This document shows positions 35,576 through 47,564 of a stretch of DNA of 64,000 bases, one piece after another. The number at the start of each line of letters is the position of its first letter. Position 1 is the stretch's first letter. The notes under the pieces were generated by a model. The model searched no databases. It saw only the letters and a program-made list of their open reading frames with translations, and was not told where the DNA came from. The position numbers were made by a program, and so were the translations under genes. Source of the DNA: Glandiceps talaboti (lineage: Eukaryota; Hemichordata; Enteropneusta; Spengelidae); assembly GCF_964340395.1 (NCBI RefSeq), contig NC_135565.1:17224709-17288708 (forward strand). The letters run 5' to 3'.

Positions 35576-35949
35576 CAATTACAAAACACACACAGACATA
35601 CACACAAACAAACTGCTTCAGCGCCATGCCTATATAGCCTTTGAACCTCTGAACCTTTGTTCAGTTGTGCTAAAAAAGTTTCTGTGTATGAACGTTTACA
35701 GTGTAAATCATTATACTGAAAAAAGGACAATGACAAGAACAACATATTTCCATTGGGCAATGCGGGTATACTTTAAATACTTCACAACTGTTCTACTTTT
35801 TAGAAACGTATTGAATACAACTTTAGTTCCAATGCCGGTTTGTGTTGCTCAGCTTTTGCATGTATACATGTGAACATTTTTATTGTTGGAAGAAATAGTC
35901 AAAAACTGAAATAATTTAACTGATAGATAAGTTTTACTCCTATTTCCAG

Positions 35950-36626
35950 TATTAGGGGATTTCGCAAACACAAACCGAACTGTAGATGACTTCCAACCCC
36001 GTGCCAACATAAAAAGCTGTAAACAATTACACGATGAAATTGCTATATGTCGTTTTGCAGAGAAATATTTTGTCGGCATGTGTTCTCAAGAACTAACATT
36101 GAACATCTGAAAAATCTGGAGAGTAAAAAACATCAGATCCAAACAGTGGGAAGAGCAACAGAAACAAAACAAGAAATATAATGACTATGACAGGAAGAAG
36201 TTATTCTTGGGTGGAACTCTTGAAAAACTGAACGTGAAAGAGTTAGATAAATATCTTGATGTCATTGAGCATAAATTACCAAAACAGAGAAACTTGAAAA
36301 GAGAAACATTAGACATAATATCCACTCAAAATAGTAGGAATACCAGAATTAGATCAAGAAAATTGAATGCAAATGAAATTAAAACTAACATCATGGACGT
36401 GAGTGAAACAGATAGTAGTGACCCTTAGACTGAAAGTGACACTTCTGTAATGCATGTTCTAGGCAGTGATAGAGACAAATGTGATACTGATAGCTCAGAA
36501 AATTCATATACTGATGATAATACTGATCACATCAATAGTGATTGCGATGAAACAAGTCTTGCCCATCTTCGCGGACAAGTTACTTTGAGAAATGGCAGAA
36601 TTGCAGGTCGATTTATGTTGCATTAA
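35950..36626 (+). pseudogene. Broken ORF with SAP-like motif, likely transposon- or repeat-encoded
   Basis: A good splice acceptor (ttttactcctatttccag, ending 35949) opens a frame that stays in register to TAA 36624-36626. It is broken only by TGA 36108-36110 and TAG 36426-36428. Segments in order are LGDFANTNRTVDDFQPR, then KQLHDEIAICRFAEKYFVG, then a charged stretch with KQWEEQQKQNKKYNDYD. Next is LNVKELDKYLDVIEHKLP (from 36228), which resembles the helix-turn-helix of a SAP DNA-binding motif. The tail is acidic and Ser/Asp-rich, and the frame closes LRNGRIAGRFMLH. Around the TGA, the next frame reads NIEHLKNLESKKHQ, a better continuation, so two compensating shifts may exist at about 36085-36145. 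The layout resembles a class of repeat-associated invertebrate ORFs with EKY...HL...DYD...LTVxELDKYL blocks; this is recalled, not searched. AATAAA follows at 36826-36831. It is either a dead gene or a decayed mobile-element protein. Confidence 0.55.
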
Positions 36627-36839
36627 CTAAACATGTTTCTGTTCCATGCAATGCTGCTATTACTTGCCATTTTCTTACCGGATTCTGCATGGCTGTTTGA
36701 AACAGAGCCAGTGAACATGAAACAGGCGGTAGCAAGATTTGCGATGTTTCAGATGGCGTTCAACTTCGAGTAAACTGGCTTCCATTGTAACCCAGGCACC
36801 ATATTTCGATGAATATGTATGTTACAATAAAATGACTCT

Positions 36840-37405
36840 AAAATGTGTTCAGTGATTAGATACTTAGTAACTATGACAACTATGGCCATTGGCTAATTCA
36901 AAACCTCTAATAATTATTACTGAAGCAAACATCAAGAAAATATAATAATTGGAACAAAGGATATAAGCACTTCTAAGCATTAGATGTTACATGGGTTTCA
37001 TGCTAATGGCGACGGATTTCTTACAAAATGAACGTTGCTAAGTGACTGAAAGGGATGCTCTACTTGTGCGAGCTCGAGGATTGACAATTAATAATATATG
37101 AAAATGCGATTTTCATGTTAACGTTGTATTTCCATCAACAATATTGTTTTTTAAAATGCCTTTTAAACAAAACAGATAATCTCGTTTGTGAATGCATCAT
37201 GTGCTTTACTCTTTAAAAGAGGGCGCCTTCTCGTATGTATTGGATAAGATAATTGTATTGTGGTTGTGTTCCTTTTTTTTTTACACAGTGCAGTACATCT
37301 TAATAATCTCGCGCACAGGCATGACCATATGTGGTTTTCATAAAATGATGTAAACTCAAGTTGATTTGAGACAGTTGAAATAATTGATGTTCTTATCAAT
37401 ACACG
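36840..37405. other. Gene-free stretch
   Basis: No feature recognised. Confidence 0.4.
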
Positions 37406-37408
37406 GAA

Positions 37409-37483
<75 letters not shown>

Positions 37484-37610
37484 TGTGTGTGTGTGTGTGT
37501 GTCTGTCTGTCTGTCTGTGAGTGTATGTATGTATGTATGTATGTATGTATGTATGTATGTATGTACGTACGTACGTACGTACTCACGTACGTACGTACGT
37601 ACGTACGAAT
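37409..37610. repeat. (GA)n (GT)n (CTGT)n (GTAT)n (GTAC)n compound array
   Basis: About 70 bp of GA passes into GT, CTGT, GTAT and finally two self-complementary GTAC runs (37561-37580 and 37586-37607). Confidence 0.97.
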
Positions 37611-37614
37611 GTAT

Positions 37615-38410
37615 ACTTCTGTAGTAGTGAAATAACTACAACATAAAAATGAGTAGAAAACGAGATGTCATGCACATCAGTTAGCTTGATTAAATTTATG
37701 AATTATGACTCTCTATATAAGGGGGTTAAAAGGTTGTGTTGATAATAAGGAATGACAGTACGTCAACACAGTCCGACCCTAGCTACTGTCATATCGAGTT
37801 AAGTCTATTTACACCAACCAGTCACTACATAACAGTCGTATTCTGATTCTGTCCTCCCAACTATGTATAGTAAAGTATACAAAAATAAAGCAATTGATAT
37901 CAGCAAAACGTTTGGTTTCATATCTCGCTGTCAATGTTTCTGTTTCTGGAAGGTTTCACATTTTCCCCCTACATGGTGTACATGTTATTTGGTATTTCAC
38001 AAGCAGAGGTTCTAAGAATCAACCGATCCGAAATAATCGAATGATTACCGTGAACGTTGAAATTTGATAATGATGTCTTGAGGGATTTGAACTATACGCT
38101 AAATGGGACTCATACACTGAGAATTGTGTTATTCAAACCGATGCCGTGCGTGTAATGAACATATTAGAATAAATCTCTCGTGAAAGAGAGTTCATTTGCA
38201 TATTTTAAACTCGACTAGTTTCACTTCGGTAGTAGTAGTAGTGATGAGCATACTAATGGAGATAAAGATGATCAGATATAAAGTTAAACTGTTACATACC
38301 TAGTAGTAATTCTTTCTGTTTCCCTCATCAAACTGAAAATCATGAGCCGTATGTTTTTTATTATTTACCTCAAGGCAGGTAACCTCAATTTCGTGTTTTC
38401 TCATTGTTTG
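37615..38410. other. Gene-free stretch
   Basis: No feature recognised apart from a short gtagtagtag run near 38229. Confidence 0.4.
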
Positions 38411-38412
38411 GG

Positions 38413-38542
38413 ATACATACATACATACATACATCCATACATCCATACATACATACATACATACATACATACATACATACATACATACATACAGTACCTA
38501 CCTACCTACCTACCTACCTACCTACCTTCATACATACATACA

Positions 38543-38573
<31 letters not shown>

Positions 38574-38580
38574 CCATACA
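38413..38580. repeat. (CATA)n with central (CCTA)n
   Basis: CATA arrays flank about 30 bp of CCTA units (about 38496-38527). CATC variants occur in the first block. Confidence 0.97.
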
Positions 38581-38584
38581 CACA

Positions 38585-40345
38585 CTGTTTGAGCTGCTAT
38601 GGGTATAATTTTGTTGTTTAAACTGGGATTTCATATTTGAAATTACAAAGAAAGCTTCGAAATGAAAGTCCTATATGCTACCACATACATATAATGCTGC
38701 AATGAAACAATACTGTAGAAGTTTGCCAATACAATCCCCCCCTCCTATTATGGCTTCCTTGTGACATCATGGGAAATACAATAATGTAATGTATCCCATC
38801 CCAAAGTTTTGGCATGACATCGGATAGTATTAGCAATATCTTAAATAAAAACGTTTATTCGTAATTGTATTTACTGTATCTGGTAGCTGAGATAGTATTG
38901 GGTGCAGTACCAACAGATCAACAGTGGTAGTAGTTTTAGGAGTGAAATTGCGAAGCAAATGGACACTACAAATTTCCCAGAAGCTGAGTAGTACATGTAA
39001 ATGCGAATTCATTCCAACCGTGATATCAGTGTACATTGTTCGTTTCTAACCTTCATGTTTTGCACTGAGAAAGAAACGGAAGCAAAGAAAGAAATATAAT
39101 ACTATATTATTATTTTGGTAGCAACACAAGATGACTCTACCAGAAACCAGGATGTCATAAGAGATTATACTTTACATGAGGAAATAATTCCCGGGGGCAA
39201 AAATTATCAGCGAGAATAGAAACGGAGTTTTAAGCAAAATTGTGCGTGATGCAGTTAGCTATCGGTTTCCCTTTACAGGACTTTGTATAACACTGTTAAC
39301 TATATATATACACACTGACCGAAGAATGAACTTACACTGGCATCCAAAAAAGACCCTAAGGCTGTTGAAAATGATATGCTGCAGCTACTATGTCATCAAT
39401 CCTTTTGATGAATGAATTTCTTTCACATACAATTTAGAATATTTCATTTTACTGATTGTTCTCAGACACAGTAAAAACTATGAGACTATAAAATGCGGAT
39501 TTTGAACTTACACGCGAAAGAGTTAAAGGACTAGTTTTCCATCCTGGGTCAGTGTCTCGACACATCCAACGTGTATTTTCACGAATGCAGTCCTCGGAAC
39601 ACAGTTATTTTCAATAATAGCATAAATATTCATAGATATACCGTAGCCCAACATTAGGAGATAATAAAATCAGTTATACTCTCTGACACGGCAGTTTCAT
39701 AGGTGCTCTATGAGCTCTGTGAGTGTGTTACACGGTCAAAGTCATCAAGCATAATGAGCGTCATCGCAATCCGACCCCTTATTTATGTGCGGAATAGGCC
39801 TTTAAGAGGGATCCTCTTATACAAACAAGTGACTCGACATTGCGACATGTTTGTACCAAATCGTCCATACATTATAAGCTACATGCATTTGTCTACATAA
39901 GTATTACAAATTGGCAAATTATTTATGTGTCTAGGTGCATTCACCTTCATGTGAAAAAAAGACTTGGCGTAAAGAGGATTAGAAGAAAACATATCTTGAA
40001 CTTAGATATCAAATCTGTTACCTATGAAAAGTAATTACCTTTTATGTATGAATGGTTTGATATCAAATCGTTATGTAAAATAAGCTGTTGTTTAACCACG
40101 AGGAAGAAAGTTAAATGCAAGGCAATTTAAGCAGAAAAATATTTCCTAGTTCTGTAAACATAGTTTATATTTAAGGTAATTGCATTAGCATATTATTTCT
40201 AACCGCAGTGCAAAAAGCGTTCAACTTGCAATTGACTTGGGTCCTAGCCGTGAAATAGCTGGGAAGACACAACCACACTATATGCAAATAATCCGAAACT
40301 AATGACCTGAAGTTATTTTGTAGGATATGAGTAATATTTATTAGC
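38585..40345. other. Gene-free AT-rich stretch
   Basis: Overlapping 60-68-codon frames near 38830-39036 and 39703-40034 have no family motif. No repeat array is present. Confidence 0.35.
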
Positions 40346-40348
40346 ATA

Positions 40349-40478
<130 letters not shown>

Positions 40479-40847
40479 TCGAGTTCTGGGATAAGGAAAT
40501 AAAATATGTAAACATGATACGTTTGTCGTTTTATTAGCACTGAAGTGACTTTACATTTGTATTAATGGAGTGTTAATATATTACCAGGGTTAGGTGATCT
40601 TACGCGTTATGTAATATTAACACAGTATAAAATAATGATGATGTCACTAACAGCAAATCATTTACACTGTAATTACGTTCATTAGAATAAAGTTGAATAA
40701 TTACCACTGGCTTAGCACTTAATAGATACGTCATTTCCAGGATAATTTACTGTTGTTCAGTTTAACTGTAATTAACTAACATTGGAGTGTATGTCTGTTG
40801 GTGGTTAATGGAGAACATGATTCGGTATTTATATATATTTAATGCGT

Positions 40848-41930
40848 TATGATTAGGCAAAATAAAAAAGTGTCTGTTAGCCATAACATGACTTCAGAAA
40901 ATAGGGTAGGTAGATCGGAATTTCATTTTATTTTACTTTTGAAACTTAAAAACCACTTCGACCCCAAGATAAGATACTTGTCAGGTCGGTCACAATACTT
41001 CCGAAGGAGTTTTATGAGGTGTAAAAGAATTACATGAAGACATTTGTAGATGAACACAATATACAGACTGTACTGCTATAGTCTATGGCCCGGGATAAAC
41101 GTCAAACTTGTCATGTGCCGAATCTTATTATTTACATTAGGTACACGACAAATTCGACGCGTATTGCAATACGTTGCAGCAACTAATATTAAATTCGACA
41201 GGCAATTAAATTCGACACAACCTGTCAAATAACGACACAAGTGCGACGCGCAGTAAGCGTCGAACTTTTGCCGTGTCGAATCATAGACCCGATGTATGGT
41301 CTATGGTCGAATCTAATACAAAATAACCACAATTCAATGCGCCTGTCATGCGCAGCCATTTCATTTTCAAACGTCTGGCGGCAACGTTCAGTTCGCGCAC
41401 CACTCTCGTGTTGAAAATAATTTCATCTATATTTTAAATGCTGAAATAGCACATGGCAATGAAATTTCTGCCGTCCTTGATTTTTTGTACCAACAATAAT
41501 CTCGTCTGATCCGCCATATGATTTTACCCCCTAAGCATGTCATACACAACTAGACCCTCTAAGCTGTTCGTTTTTGTATTAAATTTGATAGATTAGACTC
41601 GACGTCTATTCCGCGTCGCTTTTCATTCCTGGTTTGTGTCGACTTCCATACAGTTAGATTATCGACATGAGAAGTTCGACGTTTATCCTAGGCCTACAAA
41701 GACAGAGTTTCTCTCAGGAACACGACTTTAAAAAGTGACCACGGATGAGGCAAAGGCAAGAAGCTGTACTCGGAAATAGAAGTAAATTGTCACCATTTTA
41801 CCTTTTTGCATGTAAACAATTTTTAGCGTCGATGCTTAAACCAGGTTCGGTCTGTTTAATTAATTAACCAATTCGTTCATTCGAGTTATCGGAAACATAT
41901 TTTTTTTATTTGGCCTTACATGCAAATAAC
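40848..41930 (+). repeat. Dispersed ~1-kb repeat, copy B
   Basis: This is the second copy of the repeat at 16752-17755, in the same orientation 24 kb away. The matching blocks are colinear. The frame at 40849-41037 reads NMTSENRVGR, against NMTSENWVG in copy A. MNTIYRLYC (from 41050) matches TNTTCRLNC in copy A. Where copy A carries an LTR-like insert, copy B is uninterrupted, and the reverse holds for the 608-bp element here. The two copies therefore mark each other's insertion sites. Confidence 0.65.
41087..41694. mobile_element. 608-bp MITE-like element with ~29-bp TIRs
   Basis: The left end begins GGCCCGGGATAAACGTCAAA and continues cttgtcatg. The right end, reversed, begins GGCCTAGGATAAACGTCGAA and continues cttctcatg. 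They agree at about 25 of 29 positions. The element splits the dispersed repeat, whose two halves continue on either side in the order seen in copy A. The interior is rich in gtcgaa/ttcgac and includes a further cgtcgaacttttgccgtgtcgaat. There is no transposase frame. Flanks (tat left, tac right) suggest at most a TA target, so the superfamily stays open. Confidence 0.7.
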
Positions 41931-41934
41931 TTAC

Positions 41935-42455
41935 TGCACATAACTTCATGTGCAAACTGTATGAGTGACATGTTCAGACAAATATATTTAAGGGTTAACA
42001 CAGGTTAAAATGAAATGTACCATCAATTTCACATGTTCGAAGATGACAATCTCTTAATAAGTAAGTGTGTCTATCCCCCAAAGGTGTTAATAGAAAGGTT
42101 AAGGACTCATTTGCGGTTAGGAGCAGTCCGAATCAAGACGACTTCAAAATGCCTCCAGGAGATTTGTTGAATCACAGCAGTTAAGGAACTCGTTATAATA
42201 AAGTCCATCGCTGTCACGAGTCAGAACGTATTTATATGTGGGCGTCAGATAAGTATACTACTGTTAATGGAAAGAAAAGTACCCCGGCTTAATAAAATCG
42301 CTAGATAGTACGTTTTTTCAGCAAATGGTGCTCTCTGAGTTATTTGATGATATGTTTGGATGAAATCTCTTTAGTAATTTGTAATTTATAATACTGCAAC
42401 ACATCGATATTTTATTTCAAGTTAATGCAGTAGGCTTCATAATTTCATAATTTTA
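41935..42455. other. Gene-free stretch
   Basis: No feature recognised. Confidence 0.4.
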
Positions 42456-42460
42456 TCCTA

Positions 42461-42913
42461 ATGAACTTCTCTTCTCTTCTCTTCGCTTCGCTTCCCTTCC
42501 CTTCCCTTCCCTTCCCTTCCCTTCCCTCCTCTCCTCTCCTCTCCTCTCCTCTCCTCTCCTCTTCTCTTCTCTTCTCTTCTCTTCTCTTCTCTTCTCTTCT
42601 CTTCTCTTCTCTTCTCTTCTCTTCTCTAAGCTTCTCTAAGCTTCTCTTCTCTTCTCTTCTCTTCTCTTCTCTTCTCTTCTCTTCTCTTCTCTTCTCTTCT
42701 CTTCTCTTCTCTTCTCTTCTCTTCTCTTCTCTTCTCTTCTCTTCTCTAAGCTTCTCTTCTCTTCTCTTCTCTAAGCTTCTCTAAGCTTCTCTAAGCTTCT
42801 CTACGCTGCTCTTCTATTATTCTATTCTATTCTATTCTATTCTATTCTATTCTATTCTATTCTATTCTATTCTATTCTATTCTATTCTATTCTATTCTAT
42901 TCTATTCTATTCT
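42461..42913. repeat. (CTTCT)n and (CTATT)n pentamer satellite, ~450 bp
   Basis: The array moves through cttcg, cttcc, ctcct and cttct phases, then cttct interspersed with ctaag (making aagctt repeatedly), and ends in about 80 bp of ctatt. The plus strand is almost purely pyrimidine over 42461-42626. The Ser/Leu/Phe frame is a repeat translation. Confidence 0.98.
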
Positions 42914-42914
42914 C

Positions 42915-44010
42915 TCCAGTGCAAAGTGTGCACAGTCTACTATAATGTTTAGCTAGTTTGTGTACACTATACACGTCAATGACACACGATAACAGAACGA
43001 ATAAACTTCTATTTCCAGGGGATACATTTGTCATGGCGCATTTGTTCCAATCGTCAATCCTAGCAACGTGTTACGTCTTTTAAGAATAATGTCAAAATGT
43101 ATTCTGTCTTATATATAGATAAACACATGTAGACGATATCAGTACGTAGGAGTGACTCATGCATTTGCTCTCACTAGAGAAATCCCTTTTTCTAATATTC
43201 TGTTTTGTCCTTTGAACTATTGACGTTTTGACACTTTTAAAAACTCTCGGCAACTGATTTGCCCTGTGAGCCGTCAAAAGGGAAAAAAAACTATAACCCT
43301 AATACTCCTTTATAAAACGTTATACATAGAATTCTGTGTTTACTGATAAAAACCGTAATGAAACTTGACACTTCATTCCAAAAAGATCTAATTAAATTTA
43401 TAGCGTTATTATTCCTTAATTTATTCTTATTCTTAAATTTTGATTGAGGTTTACGCCCCGTGTTAGTATGTTAGTCACGTGATCGACATGCGCGTGATCT
43501 AAAGTGACCCTTTATGTATTGAACAATTTGAAAGTTTAATGAAATCGTGAAAAAGTACTTTCTAGGGCTGAATCGATCTTCATCGACGTTCTTAATAATT
43601 AAACATATGTGCGCACGCATGGTAGATAATGTAAAGTAGCGGAGACGCTTGATAAAACAGTCACTGGAAAAGTGAATGAATAGATACAAAGCTAGTGGGA
43701 AATTTTTAAAATCTCGGAGGTCATACATACAAATGAATTATTGACTGAAGACTATACACAATTACAGCTTTCATTTGTGGTAGTGTATGAGAGGATAACG
43801 ATATGCAGAGAGACAAGGACATTTAAAAACTTAGCACTTATGGCAGAACAATCGCCATCTTGCTACCAAAGAAACGACACAAATCTAATGACTAACACAA
43901 TGTATGTATTGTGTTAGTTGGTAAAAATCTTGACGGGGGTCGGAGATCTTTTATTAAAAAGATCGTAACTACAGCTGCAGTATCTTATAACATCTATCAT
44001 AACTCGAAAG
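42915..44010. other. Gene-free stretch
   Basis: Frames at 43092-43277 and 43471-43728 (minus) lack recognisable motifs. No array or element end was seen. Confidence 0.35.
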
Positions 44011-44013
44011 AGG

Positions 44014-44014
<1 letters not shown>

Positions 44015-44061
<47 letters not shown>

Positions 44062-44098
44062 GAGAGACAGACACAGACAGACAGACAGACAGACAGAC

Positions 44099-44169
<71 letters not shown>

Positions 44170-44170
44170 G
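44015..44170. repeat. (GA)n and (GACA)n compound array
   Basis: About 45 bp of GA passes into about 105 bp of GACA, with degenerate gaga/gata sequence following to about 44330. Confidence 0.96.
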
Positions 44171-44339
44171 ATAAAGACGGAGACAGCACTGAGAGAACTT
44201 TTTGTGAGATGGGAGCTAACAGAGACTGACATATCGACGATAGAGATAAACATAGATAGATAGAGAAGGGATAGAGGCGGAGAGAGAACCTGAGAGAGAG
44301 GCGTGTAGTGGAAAAAAGTGACAGATAGAGGCAAAGACA

Positions 44340-45885
44340 ACTGTGTTTACCTTTGAACAATTTTCGTATCCAATCAATAATCCGTTTTTTCCATTCATAT
44401 TTATTTCGGTCAAAATAAGGAAGTCACGTAATAGGAAATCATGTATTACAGATACTAATATTTTAATGGGAAACACATATGCAAGCAATAATTGTATCCT
44501 GCTATTGGAAGTGTTTGCAGAATAGTTCGTATAATTAAGAAACACATGCAATTTAAATGGAAGATTTGGGGAGAACAAAGACACAGAAACATTAATGGAC
44601 GGGGTATTTACAAATTGGCTGATACATATTTATACAAGAAGATATTGCTTTTCCATGTAACTACCAAGGAAGTGTTTTTGTTGGTATCCGGAACTCGCAT
44701 TTTAGGAGGAAGGAACTTTTGGATTGAAAGAAGAATTTTGTTATTCAAAACTAACACCACCTGTTTCGTTGCTAATGGATACGACCTTGGGGTTACAATG
44801 CATTTAAGAATAAACTCTTTGTAACCTTTCTAGTAGACGTCATTGCCGAATCATACCTGAATACACCCTTATAAATGTACAATGTCCGTCCATTTTTTAA
44901 ATCTACCCAAGCTGGAACTGAGAATGTCAATTACTTATAAAAAACACTGTATATGTTAAGTACAAAATGACGTTATCAATATTATCTGTAGGTAGTGTAG
45001 TGGCAAGTTTAAATGTTGAATGAAAGCTCGGTTTGGTTCTGTCACCATCTTAAAACTGTACTTATTGTAACTGGAGTATTATTAAAATACCAATAACTAG
45101 ACATTGCAAAAGTTAATCAGTGGTAGATATCATCCATAAGTAGTACAGAAACAGGTTGAACAGGCTCTGATTTTTGGGTGCGGACCTAAAATTCAGTTTT
45201 GATTTGTTTTATCGTGTATAGAGCTACACAATACGTTTACCCTTAGGGGATGTAATCCTGTTCAAGGTGTAGGATATTATAAGTAAGTTATTTGTACCTA
45301 ACAAAACATTTTCGAAACAATACTCCAGTTGGAGCTTGAGTACAACTTTACTGTCCCTCTCCGTATATTATATGCCTTGATTTGCTTTTAAAATGACAAG
45401 AGCTGCGTTTATAAGTTATTTGACTTGAGTTAAATAAAACTATACGTAAACCACATTAGAGGCGAGATCAATAGTTCAATGTACGATAAAACACTAAATT
45501 CTTATAGCTAGACCTCAGAATAAACGTAATGAGAAATGTGATTCTATCTCTTTCAGCATGTAGCTGAAATGTGAACTATCTAATTTAACCACAAATCCAG
45601 CTCCGTATAGTAACAATACGTTTCTAGTAAACTGAGTACATCGTGTTGTTTTCCGCAGTCTATTACTTGAAACGTAATGTTTGTTCACATTCATTTAACT
45701 CTATGCAGCCCCTTTCCGTTCAGAAAGCAATAAAGTGCTCACGTACATCCAGATGGAAATATATAAACAGATGAAATTACCTTTCAAATAACGTAACATA
45801 TCGATCCAGACATGCAATTTTACTCATTCAATATTAGTACCATTGATGCGAGCCAGACGGTTGAACGTTCAGTTCGACATATCAG
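44340..45885. other. Gene-free stretch with an unassigned 110-codon frame
   Basis: A frame at 44492-44824 (plus) is basic and hydrophobic, with a non-ATG start and no family motif. The rest holds nothing recognised. Confidence 0.3.
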
Positions 45886-45887
45886 AT

Positions 45888-45889
<2 letters not shown>

Positions 45890-45965
<76 letters not shown>

Positions 45966-46031
45966 ATATAGATGGGCAGGCATACATACATACAGACGGA
46001 CGGACAGACATACAGACGGACGGACAGACAT

Positions 46032-46076
<45 letters not shown>

Positions 46077-46078
46077 GA
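45890..46078. repeat. (AT)n run then 20-bp and (ACAG)n repeats
   Basis: About 72 bp of pure AT is followed by two copies of a 20-bp unit (tacagacggacggacagaca) and then an ACAG array. The AT run is self-complementary and can form a cruciform. Confidence 0.96.
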
Positions 46079-46084
46079 TATGAA

Positions 46085-46675
46085 AACAAACTGAAATAGA
46101 AATATATATAGACCAACAGAAACAGAGACACTGCCATCGAGACTTAAAGACTTGGATAGACGACGAGACATTGACAGAAGAAATAGACAGTAGGAGATAA
46201 GAAGAGGCACCAAATGCATTGATTGGGTTGGACTGTGCAAGATCCATCGATTATATACACTATCAGTACACCACTAAATCAGTATTAATTCCCAGCTTTA
46301 TATACCAATACGTCTAGATTAGAAAAAGAAAAGGATATAAAATTACTCTTTATGTCAGCCACATGGGGGTTGACGCATCTAATAAACGTAAAAGAGTACA
46401 TGAAAATCGATTTATAAAATGAAAATGAGTAATTTGATATTTTAATACGAACAATAATTTAGAATACAAAACGTGCATTTAGAGGTAATTTCGTATCTCA
46501 GCTTTTATTATATCTCGTTTGTCATCGCGTCAAATGAATAGCTGAACCATGAAATAATTATCAGGGTTTCCCTTAGAGTCATTGCCGGGGTATTAAAACA
46601 GCAAACCAAGCCTGCTTTATGATCTATCAAACAAGAAAGTATGTACGGGTTTGTACATCCACATGAATGTTGTTT
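46085..46675. other. Gene-free stretch
   Basis: No feature recognised. Confidence 0.4.
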
Positions 46676-46681
46676 AACATA

Positions 46682-47067
<386 letters not shown>

Positions 47068-47164
47068 AAATAGGTAAACATCTTGACGAATCGGTTGAGA
47101 GTTTTTCATGGCAGTTGACTACTAGATATGTAAACTGAATGCCTTTCTATATCCTTCGTTATCA

Positions 47165-47560
47165 CAAGTACGCATACCATTGAAATTTGAAGCGTTTATC
47201 ATGAGATATAGGACATGTGCGCTTTGATATCGACCATGTATGTGTGAATGTTGAAGCTTGCTTTTTAGATATTGCCTATTTCCCAAATATCACTATTCAT
47301 GCAATGACTTTAAATTAATAACTAATACTCATGCAAAATCGAACACGTGCGCCTTGCTATAACCAATAAACATATGAAATTTGAAAATAGTTTTAACTAA
47401 TTATAATAAAAGATCATTCACCATGCAAATGGTCATATAACAAATAAAAGCTACAAGTTGTACGAAACTAAATACTTTACCTTACTAAAAATCATTGATT
47501 AAGCAAATGACTTATTTATTATGCAAACGACTTATTTAAATCAAAATCTACCTTTCCTTA
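47165..47560. repeat. Degenerate ~130-bp tandem repeat with atgcaaat motifs
   Basis: Two units align at gacatgtgcgctttgatat... (47212) and aacacgtgcgccttgctat... (47343). Each is followed by an atgaaatttgaa-type segment and by catgcaaa motifs. A partial third unit precedes them (ccattgaaatttgaagc near 47177). Further atgcaaayg-actta blocks follow to 47560. The unit contains repeated octamer-like ATGCAAAT. The layout fits an old satellite or the tandem part of a mobile element. Confidence 0.55.
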
Positions 47561-47564
47561 TGCA

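Noticed and set aside
42461-42784. 107-codon Ser/Leu/Phe frame
   Set aside because: It is a pentamer-array translation and is periodic to the end.
44492-44824. 110-codon plus-strand frame
   Set aside because: It has a non-ATG start and no family motif. It may be chance, and is left as unassigned sequence.
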